A stretch of DNA of 64,000 nucleotides, taken from assembly GCA_903848645.1 (NCBI GenBank), contig CAINGU010000073.1, positions 26,265-90,264 on the forward strand, read 5' to 3'. The stretch is from an uncultured cyanobacterium. GTDB taxonomy: Bacteria; Cyanobacteriota; Cyanobacteriia; Cyanobacteriales; Nostocaceae. Position numbers and translations under genes: made by a program. This document shows positions 1-9,458 of the stretch, one piece after another; positions within the stretch are counted from its first letter, which is position 1; the number at the start of each line of letters is the position of its first letter. Below the pieces are notes generated by a model, which did not search any database, was not told the DNA's origin, and was given only the letters and a program-made list of their open reading frames with translations.

Positions 1-142
1 CTTGGACGAAGTTGGCTGTGATTCCCAGTGTTTCTGCAAATATTTTTTGATTGTAGGATTCCAAAAAAAAGCCCCGTGAATCTTGGAAGATTTGGGGTTC
101 TAGGATGAGGATATCAGGAATGGAGGTGGGGATAATTTTCAT
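1..142 (-). CDS. rfbC: dTDP-4-dehydrorhamnose 3,5-epimerase, N-terminal part (runs off the window)
   Basis: The reverse strand from an ATG at 140-142 reads MKIIPTSIPDILILEPQIF and continues with DSRGFFLESYN and then an ITANFVQ segment up to the window edge. This is the typical start of RfbC, the cupin-fold epimerase that converts dTDP-4-keto-6-deoxyglucose to the L-rhamnose precursor in the cytoplasm. Only 47 codons are visible, so the catalytic His/Tyr cannot be checked. It lies downstream of gmd on the same strand, which fits a surface-polysaccharide locus that supplies both GDP- and dTDP-deoxysugars. The 384 bases between it and gmd contain only gene fragments, so co-transcription is uncertain. 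Identification is by residue pattern only. Confidence 0.85.
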   Translation of the reverse strand, partial: MKIIPTSIPDILILEPQIFQDSRGFFLESYNQKIFAETLGITANFVQ

Positions 143-188
143 TGAATGTTTTAAATTATACCTATAACGATATTACTGTCTCATTGTA

Positions 189-330
189 TCAAGATTCTGG
201 AACTATAAGTTCTACGGTGGGAAAATAAGTGCGGTAGCGATTGACATCTCTAGTTAAAAGTATCATGTTTGTAACGGCTGCATGAGCGCCTATGTAGAAA
301 TCAGGTAAAGGAGAAGTTTCTTTTTATATA
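189..330 (-). pseudogene. PIN-domain (VapC-like) toxin remnant, C-terminal end only
   Basis: The minus strand encodes an in-frame stretch PLPDFYIGAHAAVTNMILL followed by TRDVNRYRTYFP and ending VELIVPES before a TGA at 189-191. The D-F-x-I-G-A-H-A and LLTRD...RYRTYFP signatures are those of the last third of VapC-like PIN RNases. A TAA interrupts the frame just upstream (about 325) and no N-terminal part with the first acidic residues is present. It is therefore a dead fragment, sitting between rfbC and a short dispersed repeat. No antitoxin is visible beside it. Confidence 0.7.
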
Positions 331-353
331 TTGTCGAATTTCTTCCTATTTAG

Positions 354-395
354 TGACAATAAAAAATGTACCTCATAACAACAGGAAGTGCTGTA
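354..395. repeat. Truncated copy of the GCTGTA-ended dispersed repeat
   Basis: These 42 bases match 23396-23437 with one difference and partly match 36754-36782. The other two copies are framed by inverted TACAGC/GCTGTA ends. Here only the right-hand end is present, joined directly to a glycosyltransferase fragment. It looks like the end of a small non-autonomous mobile element left after decay. Confidence 0.75.
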
Positions 396-500
396 TAAGG
401 ATTAATCAGAATAGCAGCATCTCCCGCAACTTCTGGAATAGACAGGGAATCTAAAGCAAAATGTGGTCTAAAGTTATCAAAATTTTGATATCCTCTAAGA
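392..500 (-). pseudogene. GT4 glycosyltransferase fragment
   Basis: The minus strand reads FRPHFALDSLSIPEVAGDAA followed by ILINPYT. The S-I-P-E-V-x-G-D-A-A-x-L-I-x-P block is the conserved C-terminal nucleotide-sugar-binding segment of GT4 enzymes, seen intact in the neighbouring genes at 1725-2891, 4044-5261 and 5279-8407. There is no start, no upstream E-x-F-G-x-P motif, and the frame runs into the dispersed repeat at 395. It is a remnant of a lost glycosyltransferase of this locus. Confidence 0.6.
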
Positions 501-526
501 TTTTGTCAATTTTGGCAGCTTTGAAT

Positions 527-1501
527 TTAATAATTCTTACTTAATTCTTTGAGATCATACTCAACCATAACTTCAACTAAATTCTCAAAAGAATATTTAG
601 GAGTCCAGCCTATTTGAGTTTTAATTTTTTCAATACTACCTACTAATTGAATAGGCTCGTCTGGACGGTAAAATTGAGGATCAACAGATACATAATCTTG
701 ATAGTTTAAACCAACATATTTAAAAGCAGTATCAACTAATTCTCTTACAGAATGTGTTTTTCCACTACCAATTATATAATCATCTGGTTTGTCTTGTTGC
801 ATTATCAGCCACATCGCCTCAACAGCATCTTTCGCATAACACCAATCACGACGGGCATCAAGATTACCCAATTTTAACTCATTAATTAAACCGAGTTTAA
901 TCATAGCAGCCCCACGGGTAATTTTACGAAAAACAAATTCTGTACCTCGACGGGGGGATTCATGGGTATAAGTAATACCGCAACAAGCATAAAGCTGATA
1001 ATACTGGCGGTAATTTCCAGTGATCCAATGGGCATAAGCTTTTGCTGTACCATAAGGATTACGAGGACGAAAAGCAGTTTTCTCTGTTTGAGGTGATTCG
1101 TCAGGTTGACCAAATACTTCACTACTGGATGCTTGATAAAATTTAGCATCCGGTTTAATTCGGCGAATAGATTCTAGTATCCGGGATACACCAATGGCTG
1201 TATACTCAGCAGTTAAAGAGGGTTGTGTCCATGAGAGCGGAACATAACTTTGAGATGCAAGGTTATAAATTTCCTCAGGTTGAGATTGGGCGATCGCATC
1301 CATTAACGAGGATTGATCTAATAAATCACCAGAAATGATGTTAATTTCACCCGCGAAATGACTAATACGGACAAGATTACTGGTACTAGAGCGACGTACT
1401 AAGCCATAAACTTGATAACCTTTTTCTATTAGTAATTCAGCAAGATAAGAACCATCTTGTCCAGTTAGTCCAGTAATTAAAGCCCGTTTCATTTCTTTCA
1501 T
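527..1501 (-). CDS. gmd: GDP-mannose 4,6-dehydratase
   Basis: This extended short-chain dehydrogenase of 324 residues makes GDP-4-keto-6-deoxymannose, the precursor of fucose, D-rhamnose and perosamine. The NADP-binding motif TGLTGQDGSYLAELL is at residues 10-24. The catalytic Y-x-x-x-K is in NPYGTAKAYAHW (about 149-160). The substrate-binding segment THESPRRG (about 179-186) and the NLDARRDW block are typical of Gmd. It is somewhat shorter than the usual 340-370 residues but complete at both ends. The first ATG (1501) has an AAGG about 11 bases upstream; a second ATG lies three codons in. It belongs to the minus-strand polysaccharide locus. No GDP-fucose synthase is visible here, so the final sugar is unknown. 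Confidence 0.93.
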   Translation of the reverse strand: MKEMKRALITGLTGQDGSYLAELLIEKGYQVYGLVRRSSTSNLVRISHFAGEINIISGDLLDQSSLMDAIAQSQPEEIYNLASQSYVPLSWTQPSLTAEYTAIGVSRILESIRRIKPDAKFYQASSSEVFGQPDESPQTEKTAFRPRNPYGTAKAYAHWITGNYRQYYQLYACCGITYTHESPRRGTEFVFRKITRGAAMIKLGLINELKLGNLDARRDWCYAKDAVEAMWLIMQQDKPDDYIIGSGKTHSVRELVDTAFKYVGLNYQDYVSVDPQFYRPDEPIQLVGSIEKIKTQIGWTPKYSFENLVEVMVEYDLKELSKNY

Positions 1502-1545
1502 AGTTGGTGATACCTTGTTATTTTGAATTTTACGCCTTCATGCCA

Positions 1546-1700
1546 TCATAATACTTCGTCAATTAATTCTTTTAAAGATATTTTTTTAACTTCAACTGTA
1601 GCCAATTCGATTTTTCTCCAACTAAATTTATTTGTTCTTTCCAGTCGTTTTTGTAAAAGTTGTTTTGTGATTTCTGAATAAATTGAATCCAATTTATATA
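1546..1700 (-). pseudogene. Second GT4 glycosyltransferase fragment, C-terminal tail
   Basis: Between gmd and the next glycosyltransferase the minus strand encodes QKRLERTNKFSWRKIELATV and ends at a TGA at 1546-1548. N-K-F-S-W-x-K-x-A-x-x-x-x-x-x-Y is the usual C-terminal helix of GT4 enzymes (compare [16 protein letters not shown] in the intact gene just upstream). A TGA closes the frame about 150 bases upstream. It cannot be the missing end of the 392-500 fragment, because in transcription order it comes first. Confidence 0.6.
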
Positions 1701-1724
1701 ATCATACATATATGATTATATTGT

Positions 1725-2891
1725 TTAAACAATACTCCTATAAACTTTTAATACCTCTCGCGCAGTTTTTTCCCAGGAGAACAACTTTGTTCTGGCTTTT
1801 CCTTTATCAATTAACGTTTGACGCAACTGGGAATCGCTAATTATTTTTAAAATGGCTTCAGCTAATTGTATAGGTTCATTGGGATCAATTAGTAGGGCTG
1901 CATCTCCTGTAACTTCCGGGATTGACGAAGTATTAGATGTAACTACTGGCGCACCCAATGTCATTGCTTCCAGTACAGGTAAGCCAAATCCTTCATAGTG
2001 AGAAGGGTAAACAAAAATGTCAGCTTTTGCATAAAATAATGCTACAAGTTCATCAGATAGGTAGTTTAGATGATGAATTTCGTGTTTCCAAGGGGAGGTT
2101 TCAATTGCTGTAAATATTTGCTTGTATTTCCATCCTTTTTGTCCAATTAATATTAATTGATGCTCAATTTTATATTTTTCTTTTAAAAAGTTAAATGCTG
2201 TAATTATGCTATTAATATTTTTTCTTGGTTCTATATTACTGACGAAAAGTAAATATGGTTTAGAAAAATCATATTTAACTTGCTGTTCTAGCTCTTGGAT
2301 CATTTCATCAGATAAGTAGTCAGGGTGATATCTACTAGCTAAAGGAATAACAGAAACCTTGTTTGGATCTACTTGTAAATACTCAATAATGTCTCTTTTA
2401 GAGCTTTCTGAAATTGTTAAAACTAAGTCTGTCCATTTTAGGCAGTTTTTAACTTTTTGCGTATACATAAACGCCCGGATAGATGTATTTGTATAAGCAG
2501 GATATTTAATAAAACTTAAGTCATATATATCCATGATCTTAAGGCTGTTTTTATCAGGATAAACTGAATAATTTGTCCCATGCAATATATCTGGTAAACC
2601 AAAATATTTTTCAAAATAGGATAAATTCAATTTCAACCCTGAAGCAAATAATAAATCTGATATTCTTACGGGTAAAGGTAATACATTCGTTTGAGAATAG
2701 TTTTTTAGAGACGCAGGAAAATTAAAGTCACCTTTTACCCACTTTTGTAACTGTGGTTGATAAACTATTCCTAACTCAAAATTCTCATCTACTTGTAATG
2801 CATCAAGTTCACGGATTAAGTTAGCAACATACAGCCCCACTCCACTGGGGTTAGGTTTTACTGGAGTAGCATCAATCGTTATTTTTAACAT
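1725..2891 (-). CDS. GT4-family glycosyltransferase
   Basis: This 388-residue retaining glycosyltransferase (GT-B fold, cytoplasmic face) transfers a sugar from a nucleotide donor to a growing glycan. The N-terminal acceptor half carries [15 protein letters not shown] (about 15-29). The C-terminal donor half begins near [13 protein letters not shown] (about 213-225) and contains the E-x7-E signature in [11 protein letters not shown] plus [16 protein letters not shown]. Donor and acceptor cannot be named. Its start overlaps the end of the upstream GT2 gene by 20 bases, which indicates translational coupling. The intact tail [16 protein letters not shown] shows the gene is full length. Confidence 0.9.
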   Translation of the reverse strand: MLKITIDATPVKPNPSGVGLYVANLIRELDALQVDENFELGIVYQPQLQKWVKGDFNFPASLKNYSQTNVLPLPVRISDLLFASGLKLNLSYFEKYFGLPDILHGTNYSVYPDKNSLKIMDIYDLSFIKYPAYTNTSIRAFMYTQKVKNCLKWTDLVLTISESSKRDIIEYLQVDPNKVSVIPLASRYHPDYLSDEMIQELEQQVKYDFSKPYLLFVSNIEPRKNINSIITAFNFLKEKYKIEHQLILIGQKGWKYKQIFTAIETSPWKHEIHHLNYLSDELVALFYAKADIFVYPSHYEGFGLPVLEAMTLGAPVVTSNTSSIPEVTGDAALLIDPNEPIQLAEAILKIISDSQLRQTLIDKGKARTKLFSWEKTAREVLKVYRSIV

Positions 2892-3795
2892 TTGTCCATA
2901 CCGTTCTTCTAAACCAAGATAAATTTGGAAAAAACCACCAAAATATCATTTTCGCAATGATAACAGGAGATAGCCACTTTTGGCGATACTGGTATTCTAA
3001 TAAAGTTGTTTGAATTAGAACTCTAGTAAAATCTCTAACTTGTTTCTCATTCGATTTACTTAAATCTGTTGTTTCTTCTACTTTAATTAAGGCATATTCC
3101 AGTAGCCAAATATCAGGTATTTTTCCAAACTTATTGTGCAACATCTGGATAATTTCATTATGAACAGCTAATTTTTTACCAAGTGTTTTATTAGAGGCAT
3201 ACATCCGCGAACCAGCGAGTTTATGAGATATATATTTAAACTGAATATGTTGTCCATAGCGTAGCCACAGTTCATAGTCCATGCAGTAATCTAAAGATAT
3301 ATCTAAGTTTCCAAAACGCTCAATTAAGCTGCGTCTAAAAAATACTGCTGGCTGACAAAGGTAACAACTTTTAATTAATCGCTTGTAGTTCCAAGCTTCT
3401 GTAGGGTAGGGATAAAGAAGATCATCGGATTCATCAATCCAGTCAGCATTGCCATAAATAACTTCTATTTCCGAATCAGATTCAAATATCTGCTTAACTG
3501 TTTGAAAGGCTCCTGGATAGTAGATATCATCGGAGTTAATCCAAGCAATAATCTCACCTGTTGTCATTGATATACCTTTATTCACAGCATCAGATTGTCC
3601 CTTGTCTACTTCTGATACCCAGCGTATTTTTTGCTCATATTTTTGCAATATTTCTAGTGTTTCATCATCACTTCCTCCATCACACACGATGTACTCTATA
3701 TCTTCTATATTTTGAGATAAGACACTCTGTATAGTTCTCTCTATAAAACGACCTTGAAGAAAAGAAGGTGTAATTACACTAAATCGTAAGTTCAT
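2872..3795 (-). CDS. GT2-family glycosyltransferase
   Basis: This 307-residue inverting GT-A-fold enzyme starts FSVITPSFLQGRFIERTIQS. It carries the nucleotide-binding DGGSDDETLEIL (about 39-50), the KGQSDAVNKG segment and the metal-binding D-x-D equivalent in WINSDDIYYPGAF (about 86-98), all typical of GT2. The downstream part includes the CQPAVFFRR motif usual in this subgroup. It lacks the tryptophan-rich C-terminal tail of its neighbours. The last 20 bases overlap the next gene. A mobile-repeat-like insertion lies upstream, so it may depend on a promoter in or near 3796-4043. Confidence 0.88.
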   Translation of the reverse strand: MNLRFSVITPSFLQGRFIERTIQSVLSQNIEDIEYIVCDGGSDDETLEILQKYEQKIRWVSEVDKGQSDAVNKGISMTTGEIIAWINSDDIYYPGAFQTVKQIFESDSEIEVIYGNADWIDESDDLLYPYPTEAWNYKRLIKSCYLCQPAVFFRRSLIERFGNLDISLDYCMDYELWLRYGQHIQFKYISHKLAGSRMYASNKTLGKKLAVHNEIIQMLHNKFGKIPDIWLLEYALIKVEETTDLSKSNEKQVRDFTRVLIQTTLLEYQYRQKWLSPVIIAKMIFWWFFPNLSWFRRTVWTNVKNND

Positions 3796-3852
3796 ATATT
3801 AAGACTAGTATTTTATTTTTTAAACTCAGGTGTATTTACGAAATAACATGAT

Positions 3853-4010
3853 ATATAGCGGTATGCACTTGAATGATATACAGTCATAAGCCACCTCCTC
3901 GCACCCCCCTCAATCCCCCCGCTGCGGGGGGAAGAAAAGGATAAACTTTTGATATGGGAGGGGGTTGGGGGTGGGGTTCTTGTATTTCACCTAACCAATA
4001 ACCGCTATAT
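3853..4010. repeat. MITE-like element with ATATAGCGGT/ACCGCTATAT ends
   Basis: The element is 158 bases, bounded by perfect 10-base inverted ends ATATAGCGGT (3853-3862) and ACCGCTATAT (4001-4010). Inside is a G/C-rich hairpin region (CCCCCCGCTGCGGGGGG at about 3915-3931). No coding capacity is seen. A related copy that has kept the left end lies at about 37806-37880. It sits in the 248-base gap between two glycosyltransferase genes. Confidence 0.7.
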
Positions 4011-4043
4011 GTGAAAGTCACAAGATGTTTAGTAAAGTTTAAG

Positions 4044-5261
4044 TTATATTCCTATACTTTGCCTTCTGACTATTGCTAATTCAAATATATTAATATATTG
4101 TTTAGCCATTTCTTGACCATTAAATATTTTAAGTCGTTCTTTGCCTTTGCGAACTAATTGAGCGACTAAATCAGGATCATAACTAATCCTGAGTAAACAA
4201 TTAACTAAATCTTCAGAACTATTGGGATTAAAATAGAGAACAGCATCTCCTCCCACCTCCGGTAAGCTGCCAGCATTGCTACACAGAATAGGTTTAGCAA
4301 AATACATTGCTTCTAACAGAGGCATACCAAAACCTTCATAAAGAGAGGGAAAAACTAAGCATTTACAGCCACACCAAACGGCTTCTAAGGATTTTTCATC
4401 TAAGAACCCTAAAAAATGGACATAATCACTGAGGTTAGCATCTGCAACTTCTTGACGAAGTTGATTTTCTTGTTGTTTTAAATCTCCTGTGAAAACTAAA
4501 TCTAAAGGTAAATTAGGACATTTTTCTCGATAAATTTTGTAAGCTTCTAAAAGCAGACGGTGATTTTTATGTTGCCAGTAATTTGCTGGATAGAAAGCAT
4601 AACTACAATTTACTAATCCCAATTCTATCAAATACTGGTTAGTTATTTCTTGGCTTAATCCATGCCAACGATCTTGAATAGAGATAGGAATAACTGTAAG
4701 CTGATTATCGGGAGCTTTTAAATGTTTAATAAATGACTGACGACAAAAATCAGATATACAAATAATTTTTTGTGCTTTCTCAAGAAGGTTATTGAGAAAT
4801 TCAGTTCGGAGTTGTTGTTCTCTTAGTTCAAAGAATTCTGGATAATCAAGATGTTGTAGATCATAAATAATTGCGACAACTGGAATGTTGTTTTCAGCAA
4901 ATCTAGGTGCAGAAAAGGGACAGAATAATAGATTAATCTGATGATTTTTTAATAATGATTTTGCATAAGTTAATCTAGCCAGCTTAAATTTAAGTCTTTT
5001 CCAGAGGTTTTTCAGTTTTTCTCTATATTTTACTGAGTTAGTATCTTCAACTAAGTCAGCTAATAAAAGACGCTGAGTATTTTGATTGTCATACTCAGCT
5101 AATTCTAGGTGATTCCAAGGTGCGGTTAATAGTAAAAATTGATAATCGGGAGCTAGTTTTTGCAGTTGACTTAAAAGGTTTAATACCAATATCTTTGCTC
5201 CACCATTTTTACCATCAGGCAATAAAGGCGTTAAATCTATAGCAATTCTTAGTTTAGACAT
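4044..5261 (-). CDS. GT4-family glycosyltransferase
   Basis: This is a 405-residue GT4 enzyme. The N-terminal half has IDLTPLLPDGKNGGAKILV (about 9-27), where the flexible G-G-A loop contacts the donor. The C-terminal half carries [19 protein letters not shown] and [17 protein letters not shown], the complete GT4 donor site. I chose the ATG at 5261; one codon upstream is a TTG that would add a residue. The gap to the upstream fusion gene is only 17 bases, so they are likely co-transcribed. The tail ends in a plain helix without the SSKFW motif. Sugar specificity cannot be inferred. Confidence 0.9.
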   Translation of the reverse strand: MSKLRIAIDLTPLLPDGKNGGAKILVLNLLSQLQKLAPDYQFLLLTAPWNHLELAEYDNQNTQRLLLADLVEDTNSVKYREKLKNLWKRLKFKLARLTYAKSLLKNHQINLLFCPFSAPRFAENNIPVVAIIYDLQHLDYPEFFELREQQLRTEFLNNLLEKAQKIICISDFCRQSFIKHLKAPDNQLTVIPISIQDRWHGLSQEITNQYLIELGLVNCSYAFYPANYWQHKNHRLLLEAYKIYREKCPNLPLDLVFTGDLKQQENQLRQEVADANLSDYVHFLGFLDEKSLEAVWCGCKCLVFPSLYEGFGMPLLEAMYFAKPILCSNAGSLPEVGGDAVLYFNPNSSEDLVNCLLRISYDPDLVAQLVRKGKERLKIFNGQEMAKQYINIFELAIVRRQSIGI

Positions 5262-5278
5262 CAATACCTTTCAGTTAT

Positions 5279-8200
5279 TTATTCATCAATTGGTAAACCA
5301 ATTTTTTTCTTCAATCGAAACCAAGCAGTTCGCAACTGCCAAAACTTACTGCTTTGCATAGCTTCGATAATAGTATAAGCTTCTTCTAATTGAATATTAG
5401 TAGGCTGATTGGAGTTAACTTGTGATTCAAAATAATCTACTCGTAAACCAAGCAATCTTTTGAGATTAAACCAACTTGTTCGCAATTGCCAGAACTTACT
5501 GGTTTCCATCGCATTGATCAAATCAAGAGCTTGTTTTAATTGAGCAGGATATTTAAGTTGCGACTTTGAATCTGACTGTAACTGAGATTGTAAGTTTTGA
5601 AATTCAGCTTGCAGACTACGAAAGTCTTCCCATAGTGAAGGAACAACTGAAATATTTTGCTTTTGAATATTTTGAGCAGTTTGCATCAATACATCTGCTA
5701 CTATTTCTGCCATTTTTGACCAAGAAAATTTCTTAGCTTGTTCTAAACCAGCATTTACTAATGAGGAGCGAGTATCAGGATGTTGCACTTTTGATAATGC
5801 AGTCACTAATTCATCAATATTATATCCACTTACATAAATAACTGCGTCACCCCCAACTTCTGGAATAGAAGCTGTCTTACAAGTAATAACTGGGCATCCA
5901 CAAGCCATTGCTTCTAAAATTGGTAAGCCAAACCCTTCATATAGGGAAGGATAAACCAATGCAATTGCACCAGAATAAGCAACTTTTAAATCTTCATCTG
6001 ATAACTTCAGCATATAAGTAGAAGTATTAGTAACTAAATTTGCCATTTCTGGCTCAAGTTGAGGATTACCGCCTACGCATACAATAGATAAATCATGTTT
6101 ATTATCTAGTTGAGAAAATGCTTTGAAAAAATATTCAACATTTTTATACCCCTGACAGCCAATGCGATCGCCAACAACAATAAAATAAGGTTTGGATATT
6201 TTATTATTGTTTCTAAATTGATTAATTTCTTCTTCCGAAGCTATAGAAAAAAGAGTTTTAATTCCTGGGTAAGCGACTGAAATTGAATCAAGAGAAATTT
6301 GTGGAAAAAATTTGGCTACATCGGAAGCAGTATTTTGAGAAATAGTAATATGTTTACAAGCATGAAGAATACTGTAATATTTTTCCTTCCATACAGGAAG
6401 AGACAAATCAAGATTCATTACTTCTGGAATCATGTCATAAGCTAAAAACACTGATGGCGTAGATATAGGAGTTGTATAATAAGTAGAAACAAAAATATCA
6501 ACTCCTTCTTCATCACAAATTTCTTGCAGAGTCTGAGAATCAATACCTGTTTTTTTATAATCAAGAGAATGTATTTTGCGGTAACGAATGCCCGAAATTC
6601 GGGGTGCAGTACCATTACGATCCAAAATTAAAATATGTTTGGCAAAACCACTTTCTAACCATTCCTCAAATAGAGAACGCCACACACGGCCAATTCCCGT
6701 ATTTAAAAATTGAAAAAATACTGCATCTATAGCAACAAGAGGAAAAACCTTTTCTTTCTTAATTTCAGTTAATTTTTCTTTGATTTCTAATGATAATAAA
6801 AATTTCCACTTATTACTTTGATTATCTTTTTGAGCAATAGGAACTATTCCCAAAGATTCGGCATTGTCTACCATTGTCTCATCTGTTACCCATGATAAAT
6901 AATCACTTAAAAACAAAGGTAATATTTCAGGTTTTTGCAGTTTTAGCCATTGAGACTCGGCATCTTTATATCCATAATAAGTTTCTTTAAATTTCAATTG
7001 TTCAGAAAGTACATAGGCATAATGTTGAAATAACAGATTATGTTTTTCTGTTTCTTCATGCAAGAAAGGATTAACTTTAGCAATATCTTTGATTTGATTA
7101 TTAGATAAACGCTCTACTAAAATAGGAGGTTCGTGTGCCTCCCAAGTATATCCGGGTTTAAATCTCCAAGTTCTTAACCATTCCTGTTGTGGATTTTGAG
7201 TATAACAATTACGGCTACTAATAACTAATTTTTCACCAACAAAATATGAACACCAATAATAAGCAGCCGTTTTTTCTGGATGTTCAACAAACAATTGTCT
7301 TGCCGAAGAAATTTGTTCAACTGTCCATAATTCATCAACATCAACTTGCCAAAGTAAACACTCTTCTTGGATGTTAACAAGAGGAGCTTGAACCATTTCT
7401 TTTTTACCGTCCCAAAATTGCCCTTCTGGTTTACGATAGACGGTAATATTTTCAGGATATCGTTGAGATATAGTATCTATATATTCTGTAGTCCCATCTT
7501 TACTAAGACCTTTATTATGTATGTTATCTGTTACTTTTCCTCCTAAACTGATGCTCCATCCTGTATCATGCTTTAATTCAGCAACACCTTCAACAATATG
7601 CCAATGCCATTTAAAAGGAAGTTGTTTGAAAACTTCAATATGATATTCAATAAAAGGCATTCCATTTAAAACAATGGTAAAGAAATGAATAGGTAACTCA
7701 GAAAAAATAGACTCTACACCTTTTTTCTTGAAAATAGAATATCCGTTTCTCAGATTCAAATTTTGATGAACTAAAATATAATTCTCATCTTTTAATAATC
7801 TTTGATGAGCTTCATAATTTTTAAAGCTATTGGCATCATCTAATATGATTATTTTTGCCCCATATACTTCATTGAGTTCAATATTTCCGGTAAATTCTGA
7901 ACCATCTATCAAGACTAGATCGAAATAATCAATATTGTTTTCCTCTTTGATTTTTCTGATTCCATTCTCTGAAACACCACTATTTTTTACATAATTAATA
8001 TCTTGTTCTAACCATTTTATAATTTCGTTTAAAGGATAATTATTCAGATTAGTTTTATTTTCTTTGTAAAACTTAATAACTTCTTCAACTGTTGGAAAAT
8101 CTTCAACTTTAATTGAAGATAAGTTATAACACTTCACAAAATCAACAGATGAATAAGTTTTCTGTAGTGCTGAATAACGCACCTCAGAGACTTCCATACA

Positions 8201-8407
8201 ATACATTAGGGGCTTGTTTTTATTTTTCTCTAGTCCTTTAACAAAAGCTTCTGTACTTCCTCCACCTGAAGAAGAACCAATTTCTAAGACATTCCTGATT
8301 TCTGCTGAAGCTGAAATCGCTTGAATTATATTGTATAATTCATCATTTTTAATTTCAGGAGCAATTAATGAATTAAGTTGTGATGTTTGATTTTTTGGTT
8401 CAGTCAT
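5279..8407 (-). CDS. Methyltransferase - GT-like domain - GT4 fusion with duplicated C-terminal tail
   Basis: This 1042-residue cytoplasmic fusion has at least three parts. Residues 36-230 form a class I SAM-dependent methyltransferase-like domain ([16 protein letters not shown] at 40-55; VLIDGSEF at 165-172). Residues 235-520 resemble a glycosyltransferase domain with a D-x-D-like WQVDVDELW (353-361), of no family I can name. Residues 555-910 are a GT4 enzyme with [12 protein letters not shown] (823-834) and [14 protein letters not shown] coiled-coil-like stretch follows (925-960), then two copies of a tail M-x-[ST][14 protein letters not shown] (967-984 and 1017-1034), exactly 50 residues apart. 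The order suggests one polypeptide doing consecutive modification and elongation steps on one glycan. Either middle domain could be structural only. Confidence 0.85.
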   Translation of the reverse strand: MTEPKNQTSQLNSLIAPEIKNDELYNIIQAISASAEIRNVLEIGSSSGGGSTEAFVKGLEKNKNKPLMYCMEVSEVRYSALQKTYSSVDFVKCYNLSSIKVEDFPTVEEVIKFYKENKTNLNNYPLNEIIKWLEQDINYVKNSGVSENGIRKIKEENNIDYFDLVLIDGSEFTGNIELNEVYGAKIIILDDANSFKNYEAHQRLLKDENYILVHQNLNLRNGYSIFKKKGVESIFSELPIHFFTIVLNGMPFIEYHIEVFKQLPFKWHWHIVEGVAELKHDTGWSISLGGKVTDNIHNKGLSKDGTTEYIDTISQRYPENITVYRKPEGQFWDGKKEMVQAPLVNIQEECLLWQVDVDELWTVEQISSARQLFVEHPEKTAAYYWCSYFVGEKLVISSRNCYTQNPQQEWLRTWRFKPGYTWEAHEPPILVERLSNNQIKDIAKVNPFLHEETEKHNLLFQHYAYVLSEQLKFKETYYGYKDAESQWLKLQKPEILPLFLSDYLSWVTDETMVDNAESLGIVPIAQKDNQSNKWKFLLSLEIKEKLTEIKKEKVFPLVAIDAVFFQFLNTGIGRVWRSLFEEWLESGFAKHILILDRNGTAPRISGIRYRKIHSLDYKKTGIDSQTLQEICDEEGVDIFVSTYYTTPISTPSVFLAYDMIPEVMNLDLSLPVWKEKYYSILHACKHITISQNTASDVAKFFPQISLDSISVAYPGIKTLFSIASEEEINQFRNNNKISKPYFIVVGDRIGCQGYKNVEYFFKAFSQLDNKHDLSIVCVGGNPQLEPEMANLVTNTSTYMLKLSDEDLKVAYSGAIALVYPSLYEGFGLPILEAMACGCPVITCKTASIPEVGGDAVIYVSGYNIDELVTALSKVQHPDTRSSLVNAGLEQAKKFSWSKMAEIVADVLMQTAQNIQKQNISVVPSLWEDFRSLQAEFQNLQSQLQSDSKSQLKYPAQLKQALDLINAMETSKFWQLRTSWFNLKRLLGLRVDYFESQVNSNQPTNIQLEEAYTIIEAMQSSKFWQLRTAWFRLKKKIGLPIDE

Positions 8408-8514
8408 TTTGATTATTTGAACTAAAAGTGTATGATTAATCTTAAAAAGACGTGATTAGATGATTTATAATCATATCAACTGAGATTATTTTGTTGATTT
8501 ATTGGCGTTGTTAT

Positions 8515-9435
8515 TTAACTTGATGTTAAACCAAACAACTTCTTTAATTTAAACCAAGCTGTTCGTAGTTTCCAGAATTTACTACTTTCCATTGCTTTTA
8601 TTTCCGTTTGTAGATAATTAATTTTTCTCTCTAAACTATTACCTTGATTATCATCTATTTTGGTTCGATTTAGTTCCCAATATCCATTAGGACTAATTAG
8701 AACTTGTTGATATTTATTAATTCTAAATTTTAACCATCTTTCTTGTTGATAAATTGGGGTATTATTTTGAATCTCAAACATTTCTGTCAGTGCATTTTCT
8801 ATGTTACTTGAAGTTCCTTCAGAATTATATGAAGCAATTAACCTATTAAAATAACCTAACTGCTTTCCATTCTCAGATATAAATGTAGCAACTTTTACAA
8901 ACCATTCATAATCTGATGCTGATTTATATTTTTCGCTAAACAAACCAACCTTTTGACTATCGAATAGGCTATAATGGGAAAAACTAGCCTGATGGGGTAA
9001 ACATCCACAAATTAGTTCTTCTAATACATTGTCTGGTTTTGGAGGTTTATGTATATAAGAAGAATTTGTGCTAGAACGTACTTCAATATTTCCGTAAACA
9101 AATTCATATTTAGGATTTTTATTGATGAAATTAACTACATCTGATATTACTTGATTATCTATTAAATAATCATCTGAACCTAAGAAATAAATATAATCTC
9201 CAGATGCTAATTTAACTCCTTTATTCATGGCATTATAAATACCATGATCAGGCTCACTAATAAACTTAGTAATACCAGATGAATAATTAGCTATAATTTT
9301 TTTTGTATTATCTTGAGAATTACCATCAACAATTATATACTCAATGTTTTTATAATCTTGATTAATTACACTTTCAATTGATTGTTTTATGTAATCATCT
9401 GAGTTATAGCAGACTGTAATAATTGATATTTTCAT
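8515..9435 (-). CDS. GT2-family glycosyltransferase with SSKFW tail
   Basis: This 306-residue GT-A enzyme begins KISIITVCYNSDDYIKQSIE and shows IIVDGNSQDNT (about 34-44), EPDHGIYNAMNKG and the metal-binding segment FLGSDDYL (about 84-91), all standard for GT2 enzymes of surface glycans. The catalytic part ends near residue 230. The last 28 residues carry AMESSKFWKLRTAWFKLKK, the tail also found in the two neighbouring genes. It lies 107 bases downstream of no other start than the double methyltransferase gene (23-base gap), so it is part of the same operon. Donor sugar is unknown. Confidence 0.9.
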   Translation of the reverse strand: MKISIITVCYNSDDYIKQSIESVINQDYKNIEYIIVDGNSQDNTKKIIANYSSGITKFISEPDHGIYNAMNKGVKLASGDYIYFLGSDDYLIDNQVISDVVNFINKNPKYEFVYGNIEVRSSTNSSYIHKPPKPDNVLEELICGCLPHQASFSHYSLFDSQKVGLFSEKYKSASDYEWFVKVATFISENGKQLGYFNRLIASYNSEGTSSNIENALTEMFEIQNNTPIYQQERWLKFRINKYQQVLISPNGYWELNRTKIDDNQGNSLERKINYLQTEIKAMESSKFWKLRTAWFKLKKLFGLTSS

Positions 9436-9458
9436 ATTATTTTTAGATTATTTAGTAA

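Noticed and set aside
901..1149. Frames on the opposite strand or shifted within gmd, atpD, leuA, uvrC and other clear genes
   Set aside because: Shadows of strongly supported coding sequences with no protein similarity of their own.
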